Positions 1 through 9,405 of a DNA stretch of 64,000 nucleotides are shown here, in pieces (positions within the stretch are counted from its first letter, which is position 1; each line of letters opens with the position of its first letter). Under the pieces are notes generated by a model, which saw only the letters and a list, made by a program, of their open reading frames with translations, made no database searches and had not been told where the DNA came from. The DNA comes from SAR92 clade bacterium H455. Lineage in GTDB: Bacteria; Pseudomonadota; Gammaproteobacteria; Pseudomonadales; Porticoccaceae. The stretch is taken from contig CP103416.1 of the NCBI GenBank assembly GCA_024802545.1, positions 1,736,001 to 1,800,000 on the forward strand, in the 5' to 3' direction. The position numbers were made by a program, and so were the translations under genes.

Positions 1-1
1 G

Positions 2-1291
2 GTGGGGCTGTTTTTAAGTGATCAATATATAGTTAAGCAGGCAAAAAATCGTAGCCGTGCCCTGGCTGACAAACTGCCGGAGATCAAAACTGCTGGCGTG
101 ATTGGTGCCGGTATTATGGGTGGCGGTATTGCCTACCAAAACGCGATTCGCGGTTACTCGGTAGTGATGAAAGATATTAACCAGCCAGCATTGGATCTGG
201 GTATTCAGGAAGCCAATAAGCTACTGGCCAAAGGCGTTAAGCGCGGCAAGTTAACCGAAGAGAAAGCCGGCCAGATACTTAGCCTGATCAAGCCAAGCCT
301 TGAAGACGCTGATGTAGCCCCTTGCAACATACTGGTTGAAGCCGTAGTTGAACTGGAATCGGTTAAGAAAATGGTGCTGCCCGCCGTTGAGGCCTTGCTC
401 GATGACAGCGCAGTGATTACCTCAAACACCTCGACCATCTCGATCAACCGCCTTGCTGAGTCTTTAAAGCGCCCAGAAAATTTCTGCGGCATGCACTTCT
501 TTAATCCGGTTCACGCCATGCCACTGGTTGAAATTATTCGCGGCGAAAACACTTCTGATGCAACCATCGCAGCGGTCTGTGCCTATGCTTTGGGCCTTGG
601 TAAGAAGCCAATTGTGGTTAACGACTGCCCGGGATTCTTAGTCAACCGCGTACTCTTCGCCATGCTCTTTGGCCTCGAGATTATGATCTCAGAAGGCGTT
701 GACTTTCAGCAAGTGGATAAGGTCATGGAAGGTTGGGGGCTGCCAATGGGACCGGCTTATTTGATGGACGTAATCGGCATAGACACAATCAATCACTGCT
801 ATCCAGTGATGATCAATGGCTTGCCTGAGCGCTTCAAGAAAACTGCTGACCTGTGGCCCACTGAAGCTATCTTTCAGGCTGAACGCCTGGGTCAGAAAAA
901 TGGTCTTGGCTACTACAGCTATGAATTGAATGAAAAAGGTAAGCCAAGCAAGGCGGTTGACGAGAATGTGATTAAGATGTTTGCCGATCTTTATGGTGAA
1001 TCCAAGATGGTGGATGCGGATGAGATTGTCGATCGCCTGATGATCGCCATGGCCATGGAAATGGTTCACTGCTTAGAAGAGGGCATTGTTGCCTCACCAG
1101 CAGAAGCGGATATGGCGCTGATTTACGGTGTCGGTTTCCCAGCATTCCGCGGCGGTGTCTGTCGTTGGATGGATGAGATTGGTCTGCAGGAAGTCTGTGA
1201 TCGTGGCGATAGATATGCGCACATTAGTGAGCTGTATAGACCCACTGAGAAATTGCGTGCGATGGCTGCTAAGGGTGAAACCTTGTATTAA
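2..1291 (+). CDS. fadB: Fatty-acid oxidation complex alpha subunit FadB, C-terminal part (partial)
   Basis: This is the 3-hydroxyacyl-CoA dehydrogenase portion of the multifunctional beta-oxidation protein, which oxidises L-3-hydroxyacyl-CoA with NAD+. The reading frame is open to the left edge, so the N-terminal enoyl-CoA hydratase domain lies outside the window and no start codon is claimed. Visible features are the NAD-binding glycine motif GAGIMGGGIAYQ about 35 residues in, the catalytic stretch HFFNPVHAMPLVEI with its His and Glu, and a second C-terminal dehydrogenase domain. The 429 visible residues match the C-terminal 60% of an E. coli-type FadB of roughly 720 residues. FadA (thiolase) is not downstream. 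FadJ is an alternative name, but the linker LFLSDQY and overall likeness favour FadB. Confidence 0.9.
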   Translation: MGLFLSDQYIVKQAKNRSRALADKLPEIKTAGVIGAGIMGGGIAYQNAIRGYSVVMKDINQPALDLGIQEANKLLAKGVKRGKLTEEKAGQILSLIKPSLEDADVAPCNILVEAVVELESVKKMVLPAVEALLDDSAVITSNTSTISINRLAESLKRPENFCGMHFFNPVHAMPLVEIIRGENTSDATIAAVCAYALGLGKKPIVVNDCPGFLVNRVLFAMLFGLEIMISEGVDFQQVDKVMEGWGLPMGPAYLMDVIGIDTINHCYPVMINGLPERFKKTADLWPTEAIFQAERLGQKNGLGYYSYELNEKGKPSKAVDENVIKMFADLYGESKMVDADEIVDRLMIAMAMEMVHCLEEGIVASPAEADMALIYGVGFPAFRGGVCRWMDEIGLQEVCDRGDRYAHISELYRPTEKLRAMAAKGETLY

Positions 1292-1305
1292 GCTGATTAT
1301 TGCAA

Positions 1306-1344
1306 CCTGTCATCCCGACTGCTTTATTGCTTAGGGATGACAGG
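1306..1344. repeat. Palindromic element, perfect 11-bp arms
   Basis: The arms CCTGTCATCCC (1306-1316) and GGGATGACAGG (1334-1344) are perfect inverted complements around a 17-nt loop, lying between the convergent fadB and pyrD-like genes. No T-run follows on either strand, so it is not a standard intrinsic terminator. The head CCTGTCATCYCGAC matches the repeats at 35.3-35.8 kb, which suggests a dispersed REP-like family. Confidence 0.6.
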
Positions 1345-1383
1345 CTTGAGGGCCACTCCGAGCAACTACAACCTGCTAATTCT

Positions 1384-3024
1384 TTACAGATCTAAAGGTC
1401 TCTCAGGAGTGCCCTGCATAAACGGCCCATCAACACAGATGCGTCGACCGTCTGGTGAAGCACAGGCTCCACAGATACCCACGCCACATTTAGTCAGATA
1501 ATCAATCGCACTAAAGATCTGCTCATCGCGACAGAACTCACGCTGTACTTTCGCTGCGGCGTGCACCATAGGTGAAGGTCCGCAGTTATAGAACACTAAC
1601 TTATCCAATTCCTGCTGATCCATCTCTTCAAGACGACTGCGTAACAGCTCAGTGACAACACCTTTAAAGCCTTCGCTGCCATCATCTGTGGCCACGTGAA
1701 CCTTGGCAATTTTCTTACACTCATCAAGGTAATAAAGCCGTTCGGCGGTGCGTGCGCCGGTAAAGACTTCCGCATTACCAAAGTCTCGGGCTAGCTGATA
1801 AACCGCGGCTAAACCTGTTCCGCCGGCCACTGCCATAATCTTGGCATCTTCAGCTGGGGACACGGCAATGCCGTGAGGGCCGCGCACGTAGACTTCAGTG
1901 CCCACCTCTAGATCCATCAGCGCATGGGTAAAGATACCCACATCGATTACAGCGAGCTGGAAGGGATCATCGGCCAGGGCTGAAAAGGGCTTTTCGCCAA
2001 CTCCCGGCACCCAGAGAAAAATGAATTCACCGGCCTGAATATTGACTTTGCGATCAAAGGTCAAAACGCAGATATCCTTGCAGACGCGTTTGTTTTCCAC
2101 CAACACCACTGGCGAATAATCCATATCGATGTCGTAGCGAATATGGGCTTCTGCTTTGTCTGAGTCGAAAGCCATATCCGATTCAAGCTGATTGAAGTAA
2201 CTGCCAATTTCGTCTGTGGTCATACCGGTTAGGGCAGAGCCGATACCGACAATGGATGCGCCGGCATTGATAAACTCTCTCACATCTGCGGCGCTACTGG
2301 CACCACCACAGCCGATAATCGGCAAATCGGACACGGCGCGAATCTCAAGTACGCACTTTAACGCTATAGGCAATACGCCTTTGCCTGACATGCCGCCAGC
2401 GCCATTACTTAGCACTGGATGACCGTGAGAGGCGGTATAGCCTGGCCCGACAGTGTTAATCGCACAGATGCCGTCGGCGCCACCGGTGGCTGCAGCAAGG
2501 GCTATCTCGCCAATATTAGGGGTGTTGGGTGTTAATTTGGGAATCACTGGAATATCCACCACGGCTTTCACTGCGGCGGTAATAGCGCGCACCATCTCCG
2601 GATCCTGACCCATGGCCATACCATAACCTTTGGCGTGGGGGCAGGAGAGGTTGAGTTCTAAGCCATCGGCCACTGGGGCCATGATCTTGGCCACTTCAAC
2701 AAATTCTTCAAGGCTGCCACCGAAAATGGAGACCAGTAAAAAGCGATCTTCGGGAATGCGCAGTTTTGCCATGGCTTCGGCAGCTACTAGGGCGCCTGGG
2801 TTGGTCAGACCAACGGCATTGACGAAATTACCCGGGGAATACTGGCTATAAACCGGCTCACGGTTACCTGCGCGGGGCACAGGTCCGACACTCTTGGTGG
2901 TGATCACGCCAATTTGCGGCATATGATCAAACATATATTGGATAATAGGCACCGCGGTGGTGACGATTCCAGATGGCACTGTAAAAGGGCCTGAGAGGGT
3001 CTTGCCAAGAAATTCTGTTTTCAA
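1384..3024 (-). CDS. Dihydroorotate dehydrogenase fused to a PyrK-like FAD/[2Fe-2S] electron-transfer domain
   Basis: Residues 1-285 form an FMN-binding class 1 dihydroorotate dehydrogenase barrel: TTKSVGPVPRAGNREP, NAVGLTNPG and NLSCPHA, whose Cys sits at the class 1 catalytic position (class 2 enzymes have Ser). Residues about 300-546 resemble PyrK/ferredoxin-reductase subunits: an FAD-binding barrel, an NAD-binding GGTGLAAVY, and a C-terminal cluster motif CGVGICGAC ending in a fourth Cys (RRIC). Lactococcal-type class 1B enzymes split these parts between two proteins; here they are one 546-residue chain. The start is TTG, because no in-frame ATG or GTG occurs just upstream. The likely reaction is dihydroorotate to orotate with NAD+, but a dihydropyrimidine or other barrel substrate cannot be excluded. 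Confidence 0.75.
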   Translation of the reverse strand: MKTEFLGKTLSGPFTVPSGIVTTAVPIIQYMFDHMPQIGVITTKSVGPVPRAGNREPVYSQYSPGNFVNAVGLTNPGALVAAEAMAKLRIPEDRFLLVSIFGGSLEEFVEVAKIMAPVADGLELNLSCPHAKGYGMAMGQDPEMVRAITAAVKAVVDIPVIPKLTPNTPNIGEIALAAATGGADGICAINTVGPGYTASHGHPVLSNGAGGMSGKGVLPIALKCVLEIRAVSDLPIIGCGGASSAADVREFINAGASIVGIGSALTGMTTDEIGSYFNQLESDMAFDSDKAEAHIRYDIDMDYSPVVLVENKRVCKDICVLTFDRKVNIQAGEFIFLWVPGVGEKPFSALADDPFQLAVIDVGIFTHALMDLEVGTEVYVRGPHGIAVSPAEDAKIMAVAGGTGLAAVYQLARDFGNAEVFTGARTAERLYYLDECKKIAKVHVATDDGSEGFKGVVTELLRSRLEEMDQQELDKLVFYNCGPSPMVHAAAKVQREFCRDEQIFSAIDYLTKCGVGICGACASPDGRRICVDGPFMQGTPERPLDL

Positions 3025-3092
3025 GATAGCTCGCTCGAAACTGATTGTGTGGGAGGGTATACGCAGGTCGCGATTATACCGACTTTACAGAA

Positions 3093-4289
3093 TTAATCTG
3101 CCTCTCTTGCGCCTATGCTGCGAAAAAAGGCTAGGTGGCTGTAGTCGCTGCTGGGGACGTAGCTGAGGTCGTTGTAATGGGGATTGGCAGAGAGTTTGAC
3201 GATGACGGTGTTCTTAGCTGGATTGACATAAATATACTGCCCATAGACACCCATTGCCATATATTCGCCGTCCTCTGAGAGCGGCAACCACCATTGGTAA
3301 CCATAGCCAAAGTCATCTTGCTCAGGCTGGATGTGCGGGGCATCGGCAGCTGTTGAGACTTTGACCCACTCAGCTGGAACAATCTGTTTTTCGCCCAGGG
3401 CGCCGTTGTGCAAATAGAGCGAGCCAAGTTTAGCAAAATCTCGCAAGGTTAAATTGAGTCCGCCAAGGGCCATCTCTGTGCCGTCGCCGTCGACAATCCA
3501 GTAGCCGTCATATTCCATGCCTAAAGGCTCGTAGAGTTTTTCCTGCATATAGTCAGTCACGGACTGCCCAGTAGCGCGGCTCAGGACCATGCTCAAGACA
3601 TGGGTGTCGATGCTGACATAGTGATTTAGAGTGCCGGGCTCGCGGCCACGAGTTAGGGTGGCGGCAAAGTCATCCTGCGGGCTTCCCAGGGCAAAGCCTC
3701 GGCCCCAGCGATTGATATCACTGTTAAAGTCGGCGTAGTTTTCATTAAAGTCGATTCCCGATGACATCTGCAGTACATCTTTAATGCGCACCCCTTCATA
3801 ACCTGAACCTTTTAGCTCTGGAGCATAGGTGTCGACGGTTTGTTCAATGCTGGCGATGCTGCCTTCATCCACTGCGATACCCATCATGGCGGAAATAAAC
3901 GACTTGGCCATGGACCAGGAAATGGTGCGAGTGGATTTACTGTGGCCGAGAGTGTAGGCCTCGTGGACAATTTGATCATTCTGGATTACCAGCAGTCCTG
4001 TGGTCCAGGAGTCGGCTAAAAACTGCTCTGTGTTAAGGGCTTGCCCGGCAAACAAAAAATCCTCTGGCAATTCGATTGCAGTGCCTTGACTGTAGGGTCT
4101 TGGCTGCGCGGACGCGCTCATAATGCTGATTGCGCCAAGCTGGTCGGCGGAGCGAAAGTTTTCAACAATGCGATCTGGGTCGAATAGGTGCACAGCGCGG
4201 TAGAGGCTCTGCATTTTTGGTAAGGCCCAAAAACCGCCGATTATTACTACTGTGACGCCGATTAAAACACTGTTGCGAGCAATGGTCAT
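3093..4289 (-). CDS. Membrane-anchored serine hydrolase, class C beta-lactamase/esterase family
   Basis: The 398-residue protein starts with one hydrophobic segment (residues 7-24), probably an uncleaved anchor or signal, followed by a beta-lactamase-related fold. The SxxK motif SMAK gives the likely nucleophile Ser126 and base Lys129; a YxS-type second motif appears in HYVSIDTH. The GYGYQWW and GVYGQYIYVNP region is typical of the 6-aminohexanoate-dimer hydrolase/EstB group of this superfamily. The start has a good GAGGAA ribosome-binding site 6 nt upstream. It is followed by the pyrD-like gene on the same strand after a 68-bp gap. The substrate cannot be read from the sequence: peptidase, esterase or amidase are all possible. 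Confidence 0.75.
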   Translation of the reverse strand: MTIARNSVLIGVTVVIIGGFWALPKMQSLYRAVHLFDPDRIVENFRSADQLGAISIMSASAQPRPYSQGTAIELPEDFLFAGQALNTEQFLADSWTTGLLVIQNDQIVHEAYTLGHSKSTRTISWSMAKSFISAMMGIAVDEGSIASIEQTVDTYAPELKGSGYEGVRIKDVLQMSSGIDFNENYADFNSDINRWGRGFALGSPQDDFAATLTRGREPGTLNHYVSIDTHVLSMVLSRATGQSVTDYMQEKLYEPLGMEYDGYWIVDGDGTEMALGGLNLTLRDFAKLGSLYLHNGALGEKQIVPAEWVKVSTAADAPHIQPEQDDFGYGYQWWLPLSEDGEYMAMGVYGQYIYVNPAKNTVIVKLSANPHYNDLSYVPSSDYSHLAFFRSIGAREAD

Positions 4290-4432
4290 ATATTCCTCAG
4301 GGGAGTTTTAGACTGCTTATGCAGTCTTATTGTTGTGACCCATCCTACGGGAATTGGAGGCTGGAGTGCAATCAGAGACTTATGTGGCATAAGCTGGTGA
4401 TAAAAAGGGGCACAAAAAAATCAAAAAAAGAA

Positions 4433-4463
4433 TAAAAAAAAGAGCGACCCTAAGGCCGCTCTT
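4433..4463 (-). terminator. Rho-independent terminator of aceA
   Basis: Read on the minus strand, arms AAGAGCG and CGCTCTT with further CC/GG pairing inside are followed by a run of eight T residues. It sits 22 bp after the isocitrate lyase stop codon. Confidence 0.85.
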
Positions 4464-4485
4464 CTCGATCACACAGAAACCGGCT

Positions 4486-6066
4486 TTAGAACTGGTTCAT
4501 AGTGTTGTCTTTACCTGATGCTTTCAAGGCAGCATCACCGGCAAAGTATTCTTTATGGTCGTCGCCCATATCGGAACCTGCCATGTTCTGGTGCTTCACA
4601 CAGGCGATACCCTGACGGATCTCCTTGCGCTGAACACCAGCTACATAACCCAACATGCCTTGCTCGCCGAAGTACTCTTTGGCCAGGTTATCGGTAGACA
4701 GTGCCGCCGTGTGGTACGTAGGCAATGTAATCAGGTGATGGAAGATGCCAGCTTCACGGGCAGAGTCGGCCTGGAAGGTACGGATTTTGTCGTCGGCAAG
4801 AGCGGCCAGATCAGTTTCGTCGTAGCAGACATTCATCAGGTCGGCCCGATCGTAAGCGGACATATCTGCACCGGATTCACTCATGCTGTCAAAGATCTGC
4901 TGACGGAAGTTGAGGGTCCAGTTAAACGACGGGCTGTTGTTGTAAACCAGCTTAGCGTTGGGAACCACTTTACGAATCTCTGCCATCATTGCGCCGATTT
5001 GGCCAACGTGAGGCTTCTCGGTTTCGATCCAAATCATATCAGCGCCGTTCTGCAGGCTCGTGATGCTGTCAAGAATACAGCGTGCTTCGCCAGTGCCAGC
5101 CTTGAACTGATAAAGGTTGCTTGGCAGGCGCTTAGGGCGCACTAGCTTGCCGTTTCGATTTAGCACCACATCGCCATTCTTCATATCGGCAGGCGTGATT
5201 TCTTCAACGTCTAAGAAAGAGTTGTACTGATCGCCGAGATCGCCTGGCTCACGTGTTACCGCGATCTGCTTAGTCAGGCCAGCACCCAATGAATCGGTAC
5301 GGGCAACAATTACGCCATCGTCTACACCGAGCTCAAGGAACGCATAACGAACGGCGTTGATTTTGGCGAGGAAGTCTTCGTGTGGCACTGTAACCTTGCC
5401 ATCCTGGTGACCACATTGCTTCTCATCGGACACCTGATTTTCAATCTGGATACAACAAGCACCGGCCTCGATCATCTGCTTGGCCATTAAGTAAGTGGCC
5501 TCGGCGTTACCGAAACCCGCATCGATATCGGCAACGATGGGCACTACATGCGTCTCAAAGTTATCGATTTGATCCTGAATGGCTTGCTTGGCATCACCCT
5601 GTGCTTCGTCCAGCTGACGGAACAGACCGCCCAGTTCTCGTGCATCAGCCTGGCGCAAGAAAGTGTAGAGCTCAGCGATCAACGCGGCAACGGAAGTCTT
5701 CTCGTGCATTGACTGGTCGGGCAGGGGACCGAACTCTGAACGCAGAGCCGCAACCATCCAACCTGACAGGTAAAGGTACTTACGCTTGGTGGTACCGAAG
5801 TGCTTTTTAATCGCAATCAGCTTCTGCTGTCCGATAAAACCGTGCCAGCAACCCAGAGACTGAGTGTACTGAGATGAGTCGGCATCGTAGGCGGCCATAT
5901 CTTCACGCATAATTGCTGCGGTGTACTTGGCGATTTCAATTCCGGTTTGAAAGCGATTCTGAGCGCGCATACGGGCTGCAGAGTCTGCGCTGATGGCACC
6001 CCAGTTCCCGCCGTGTTGCTCTTTTAGTTTGGCAACAGCTGCAAGATCATTTGAAAAATTGGACAT
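4486..6066 (-). CDS. aceA: Isocitrate lyase
   Basis: This enzyme cleaves isocitrate to succinate and glyoxylate, the first step of the glyoxylate shunt needed for growth on acetate or fatty acids. The active-site loop appears as KQCGH, and the Mg-binding region DIDAGFGN and the conserved WIETEKP segment are present. At 526 residues it belongs to the longer isocitrate lyase subfamily found in Pseudomonas, rather than the 434-residue E. coli form. The ATG has an AGAGGG ribosome-binding site 8 nt upstream. It is divergent from the LysR gene at 6171, and malate synthase lies just beyond, so shunt control by that regulator is likely (inference). A strong terminator follows. Confidence 0.95.
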   Translation of the reverse strand: MSNFSNDLAAVAKLKEQHGGNWGAISADSAARMRAQNRFQTGIEIAKYTAAIMREDMAAYDADSSQYTQSLGCWHGFIGQQKLIAIKKHFGTTKRKYLYLSGWMVAALRSEFGPLPDQSMHEKTSVAALIAELYTFLRQADARELGGLFRQLDEAQGDAKQAIQDQIDNFETHVVPIVADIDAGFGNAEATYLMAKQMIEAGACCIQIENQVSDEKQCGHQDGKVTVPHEDFLAKINAVRYAFLELGVDDGVIVARTDSLGAGLTKQIAVTREPGDLGDQYNSFLDVEEITPADMKNGDVVLNRNGKLVRPKRLPSNLYQFKAGTGEARCILDSITSLQNGADMIWIETEKPHVGQIGAMMAEIRKVVPNAKLVYNNSPSFNWTLNFRQQIFDSMSESGADMSAYDRADLMNVCYDETDLAALADDKIRTFQADSAREAGIFHHLITLPTYHTAALSTDNLAKEYFGEQGMLGYVAGVQRKEIRQGIACVKHQNMAGSDMGDDHKEYFAGDAALKASGKDNTMNQF

Positions 6067-6096
6067 ACTTAAACCCTCTTAATGAATTCCGTTCGT

Positions 6097-6127
6097 TTGA
6101 CAGTGAGATGAGTTTAGGTATGATACC
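6097..6127 (+). promoter_or_regulatory. Sigma-70 promoter of the LysR gene with an overlapping palindrome
   Basis: A consensus -35 TTGACA (6097-6102), a 16-bp spacer and a -10 TATGAT (6119-6124) point toward the LysR gene start at 6171. The -10 lies inside the palindrome GGTATGATACC (6117-6127), which also sits 50 bp upstream of aceA on the other strand. That is a natural place for a regulator to act on both genes. Confidence 0.65.
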
Positions 6128-6170
6128 GCTATAAATCTAATTGATAGTTTCTATTGCGAGCATTTTTAAT

Positions 6171-7112
6171 ATGAATATAGCGAGAGTCGATTTAAACCTG
6201 CTGGTATACCTAGATGTACTGCTGCGAGAGTGCAACGTAACCCGCGCTGCAGAGGAGCTGGGGATTAGCCAGCCGGCTATGTCTAACAGTTTGCGACGGC
6301 TGCGGGATCTGTTTGATGACCCACTGTTAGTTAGAACCAGCGATGGCATGACACCTACTGACCGGGCTCTAGAGCTGCAGCCTTTAGTGCGCAATGTTTT
6401 GGCGGCTGCCGAGATCGCGGTATTACCCAAGACCCTCTTTGATGCCGCAGCCTCTGATCGTATCTTCCGTATTATGGCCAGTGACTATACCGAAGTCACT
6501 CTGCTACCCCAGTTGCTAACACGGCTGCGTAAAGAAGCACCAAATATTCGCCTGGATATCATGACCCCAAGTGACGTGAGCTTTCACGATGTGGAACGGG
6601 GTAAGGTGGATCTGGTGATCAATCGCTTTGATACGCTGCCACAGTCATTTCATCAGGTTCACCTTTGGGATGACAGCTTCTCCTGCGTGATGAGTGCAAA
6701 TAACAATGTGATTAAAAACTGGAGCCTCGACAGCTATCTGTCTCACAAGCATGTCTGGGTTAGTAAGACCGGCATGGGTGTAGGCGTGGGTATGAGTTCT
6801 GACGACGTACAGCGATTGGGCTGGGTTGATGAGGCGCTGGGTAAGCTCGATGCTAAGCGTGAGATCACTGTATTTACCCGGCATTATCAAGCGGCACTGC
6901 TTCTTGGTGAGCAGGATGACCTGATTGTTACCATTCCCACCATCGCGGCTCGAACCATGGCGAATAACCCCAAGGTGGTGATTCTTGACCCGCCTTTTGA
7001 GATACCAAGAATGCGCCTAAAAATGGTCTGGAGTCCACTGTTGCAGAGGGATCCAGGACACAAATGGCTGCGCCAAATGATCAAAGATGTGTCTGCCGAG
7101 ATTGCTCGGTAA
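6171..7112 (+). CDS. LysR-family transcriptional regulator beside the glyoxylate-shunt genes
   Basis: A typical LysR protein: an N-terminal winged helix-turn-helix (VTRAAEELGISQPAMSNSLR, about residues 20-40) and a C-terminal periplasmic-binding-like effector domain. ATG 6171 was chosen because the translation then begins MNIARVDLNLLVYLDVLL, the usual LysR start; a TTG 30 nt upstream is in frame but would overlap the promoter region. It is transcribed away from aceA and toward glcB, from a near-consensus promoter. Placement suggests it controls isocitrate lyase and malate synthase, perhaps with a shunt intermediate as effector. This is inference only: most known shunt regulators, such as IclR, belong to other families. 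Confidence 0.85.
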   Translation: MNIARVDLNLLVYLDVLLRECNVTRAAEELGISQPAMSNSLRRLRDLFDDPLLVRTSDGMTPTDRALELQPLVRNVLAAAEIAVLPKTLFDAAASDRIFRIMASDYTEVTLLPQLLTRLRKEAPNIRLDIMTPSDVSFHDVERGKVDLVINRFDTLPQSFHQVHLWDDSFSCVMSANNNVIKNWSLDSYLSHKHVWVSKTGMGVGVGMSSDDVQRLGWVDEALGKLDAKREITVFTRHYQAALLLGEQDDLIVTIPTIAARTMANNPKVVILDPPFEIPRMRLKMVWSPLLQRDPGHKWLRQMIKDVSAEIAR

Positions 7113-7123
7113 GCTTGTGAGTC

Positions 7124-7135
7124 GCATAGCTATGC
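7124..7135. promoter_or_regulatory. Perfect 12-bp palindrome upstream of malate synthase
   Basis: GCATAGCTATGC is self-complementary and lies 11 bp after the LysR stop and 92 bp before glcB. A second inverted pair (AATCCA...TGGATT) follows within 35 bp. It may be an operator or a weak hairpin; no T-run follows. Confidence 0.35.
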
Positions 7136-7227
7136 TGAATAGCAAAGATTGAATCCATAGATTTGGATTATTACAGGGTTGAGATTAGACTCTGCTCAAA
7201 CATCTAGTTACCTGCGGAGAAAGAATC

Positions 7228-9396
7228 ATGGTCGAACGTATCCAGCACTCAGGATTACAGATCGCAAAACCTATTTATGAGCTGGTCAACGAGCAAATCT
7301 GCCCCGGAACGGGCATTGAGCCCGACCAATTTTGGGCGTCATTTTCGTCAATCGTCAGTCATTTTGCGCCGATAAATCGCGATCTCCTTGAAAAGCGTGA
7401 AGCGCTTCAGGCGCAAATTGACAGCTGGCATCACCAGCACCGCGAGGATTTCAACTTTGCTGACTACAAAGCCTTTTTGCAAAATATCGATTATCTGGTT
7501 CCCGAGGGCCCCAATTTCAGCGTGACCCCGGACAATGTTGATCCCGAGATTGCTCAGCAGGCTGGTCCCCAGCTCGTTGTGCCAATTATGAATGCACGCT
7601 TTGCCCTAAATGCGGTCAATGCCCGTTGGGGCAGTCTCTATGACGCCCTCTATGGCAATGACGTGATCTCTGAAGAAGACGGCGCCGCAAAAGTTGGGAT
7701 CTATAACCCTGTGCGTGGCCAGAAAGTAATTGATTACGGAAGAGAATTACTTGATACCGCAGTACCTCTAGATAATGGCTCCCACCATTCTGCCAGCGGC
7801 TACCAGATCGTAAATCAGCGTCTAGTGGTAAGCTTGGACAATGGTTCAGAGGCTCATCTGACCAATCCAGAGCAGTTTGTTGGCTATCTGGGAACTACTG
7901 ATAATCCCACATCTATATTGTTAAAAAACAATAGGTTACATCTTGAAATTCAGCTAGATTCTAGTCATCAGGTCGGTGCTGCAGACAAGGCTGGGGTCAA
8001 GGATATAGTGCTTGAAGCAGCTCTGACTACCATTATGGATTGCGAAGATTCGGTTGCTGCCGTAGACGCTGAGGATAAGGCGCTGGCTTACAGCAATTGG
8101 CTGGGTCTCAATAAGGGCACGCTAAAAGAAACTATAACTCGGGGAGATAAGAGCTTTGTCCGCTCTATGAACCCAGATCGCGAATACTTTGCTAAAGATG
8201 GATCAAAACTGACGCTTAACGGCCGCAGCCTTATGTTCGTGCGTAACGTTGGCCACTTGATGACCAACCCAGCGATTCTTGACGCCGAGGGCAACGAAGT
8301 TGCAGAAGGTATTATGGATGGCGTGATCACTAGCCTGATCTCATTGCATGATCTCAACGGCACTGGCGGATTGCGTAATTCCACAGCCGGCAGTTGCTAC
8401 ATAGTTAAACCAAAGATGCACGGTCCAGAAGAAGTGGCCTTTACCAATGACCTATTCGATGCCATTGAAGATGCTCTGGGTCTTGCACGACACAGGATCA
8501 AGGTCGGTATTATGGACGAGGAGCGCCGCACCTCGGTCAACCTTAAAGAGTGCATTCGTGCCGCCAAAGGCCGCGTGGTGTTCATTAATACCGGGTTCCT
8601 AGATCGTACCGGCGATGAGATTCATACCAGTATGCATGCAGGTCCCTTCGCACTGAAAGCTGACTTAAAGGCGATGCCCTGGATTAGCGCCTACGAAGAT
8701 CGCAATGTCGATGTCGGCCTGGCCTGTGGCCTTAAGGGCAGGGCCCAGATAGGCAAGGGCATGTGGGCGATTCCGGACAATATGGCGGACATGATGGAGG
8801 TCAAAATAGGTCACGTGAAATCTGGCGCCAATACCGCTTGGGTGCCGTCGCCAACTGCAGCGACACTGCATGCCATGCATTACCATCAGGTTGATGTTGA
8901 AGCTGTGCAAGAGCAGGTGGCCAATCGGGCTATGGCCAGTGTCGACGATATACTGACCATTCCATTACTGGGCGATCGCAAACTCAGTGGCGCAGAGGTT
9001 CAACTTGAGTTAGATAACAATGCTCAGGGCCTTCTGGGCTATGTGGTGCGGTGGATAGAGCAGGGTGTAGGTTGTTCGAAGGTTTTGGATATTAACAATG
9101 TTGGCCTGATGGAAGATCGTGCAACGCTGCGTATCTCCAGCCAGCACATGGCCAATTGGTTACACCATGGCATCTGCAGCTCAGGTCAGATCATGGAGAC
9201 GCTAAAGCGTATGGCCGCTGTGGTTGATGGTCAAAACGCCGGCGATGCGGACTATGTTTCCATGAGCCCCAACTTTGAACAGAGCATTGCCTTTAAGGCG
9301 GCCTGCGACCTGGTATTTAAAGGTGACACTCAGCCCAGCGGTTACACTGAACCGTTGCTTCACGCCTATCGTCAGCAAGCTAAAGCTGAGCGTTAA
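7228..9396 (+). CDS. glcB: Malate synthase G
   Basis: Condenses glyoxylate with acetyl-CoA to give malate, the second step of the glyoxylate shunt. The 722-residue length matches the monomeric G isoform (about 723), not the 530-residue A isoform. Recognisable features are the TIMDCEDS segment (metal and substrate binding), the [17 protein letters not shown] stretch, the catalytic-loop region [17 protein letters not shown], and the C-terminal helical plug. The ATG has a GCGGAGAAAG ribosome-binding site. The gene follows the LysR regulator in the same direction and is 9 bp from the RraA-family gene, so the last two are probably cotranscribed. Confidence 0.97.
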   Translation: MVERIQHSGLQIAKPIYELVNEQICPGTGIEPDQFWASFSSIVSHFAPINRDLLEKREALQAQIDSWHHQHREDFNFADYKAFLQNIDYLVPEGPNFSVTPDNVDPEIAQQAGPQLVVPIMNARFALNAVNARWGSLYDALYGNDVISEEDGAAKVGIYNPVRGQKVIDYGRELLDTAVPLDNGSHHSASGYQIVNQRLVVSLDNGSEAHLTNPEQFVGYLGTTDNPTSILLKNNRLHLEIQLDSSHQVGAADKAGVKDIVLEAALTTIMDCEDSVAAVDAEDKALAYSNWLGLNKGTLKETITRGDKSFVRSMNPDREYFAKDGSKLTLNGRSLMFVRNVGHLMTNPAILDAEGNEVAEGIMDGVITSLISLHDLNGTGGLRNSTAGSCYIVKPKMHGPEEVAFTNDLFDAIEDALGLARHRIKVGIMDEERRTSVNLKECIRAAKGRVVFINTGFLDRTGDEIHTSMHAGPFALKADLKAMPWISAYEDRNVDVGLACGLKGRAQIGKGMWAIPDNMADMMEVKIGHVKSGANTAWVPSPTAATLHAMHYHQVDVEAVQEQVANRAMASVDDILTIPLLGDRKLSGAEVQLELDNNAQGLLGYVVRWIEQGVGCSKVLDINNVGLMEDRATLRISSQHMANWLHHGICSSGQIMETLKRMAAVVDGQNAGDADYVSMSPNFEQSIAFKAACDLVFKGDTQPSGYTEPLLHAYRQQAKAER

Positions 9397-9405
9397 TAGG
9401 GCCTT

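Noticed and set aside
1306-1344. Intrinsic terminator of fadB
   Set aside because: The stem is perfect but no T-run follows on either strand, so it is listed as a repeat element.
4555-5145. Plus-strand frame of 196 aa inside the isocitrate lyase gene
   Set aside because: Antisense shadow of aceA, with no ribosome-binding site and no family.
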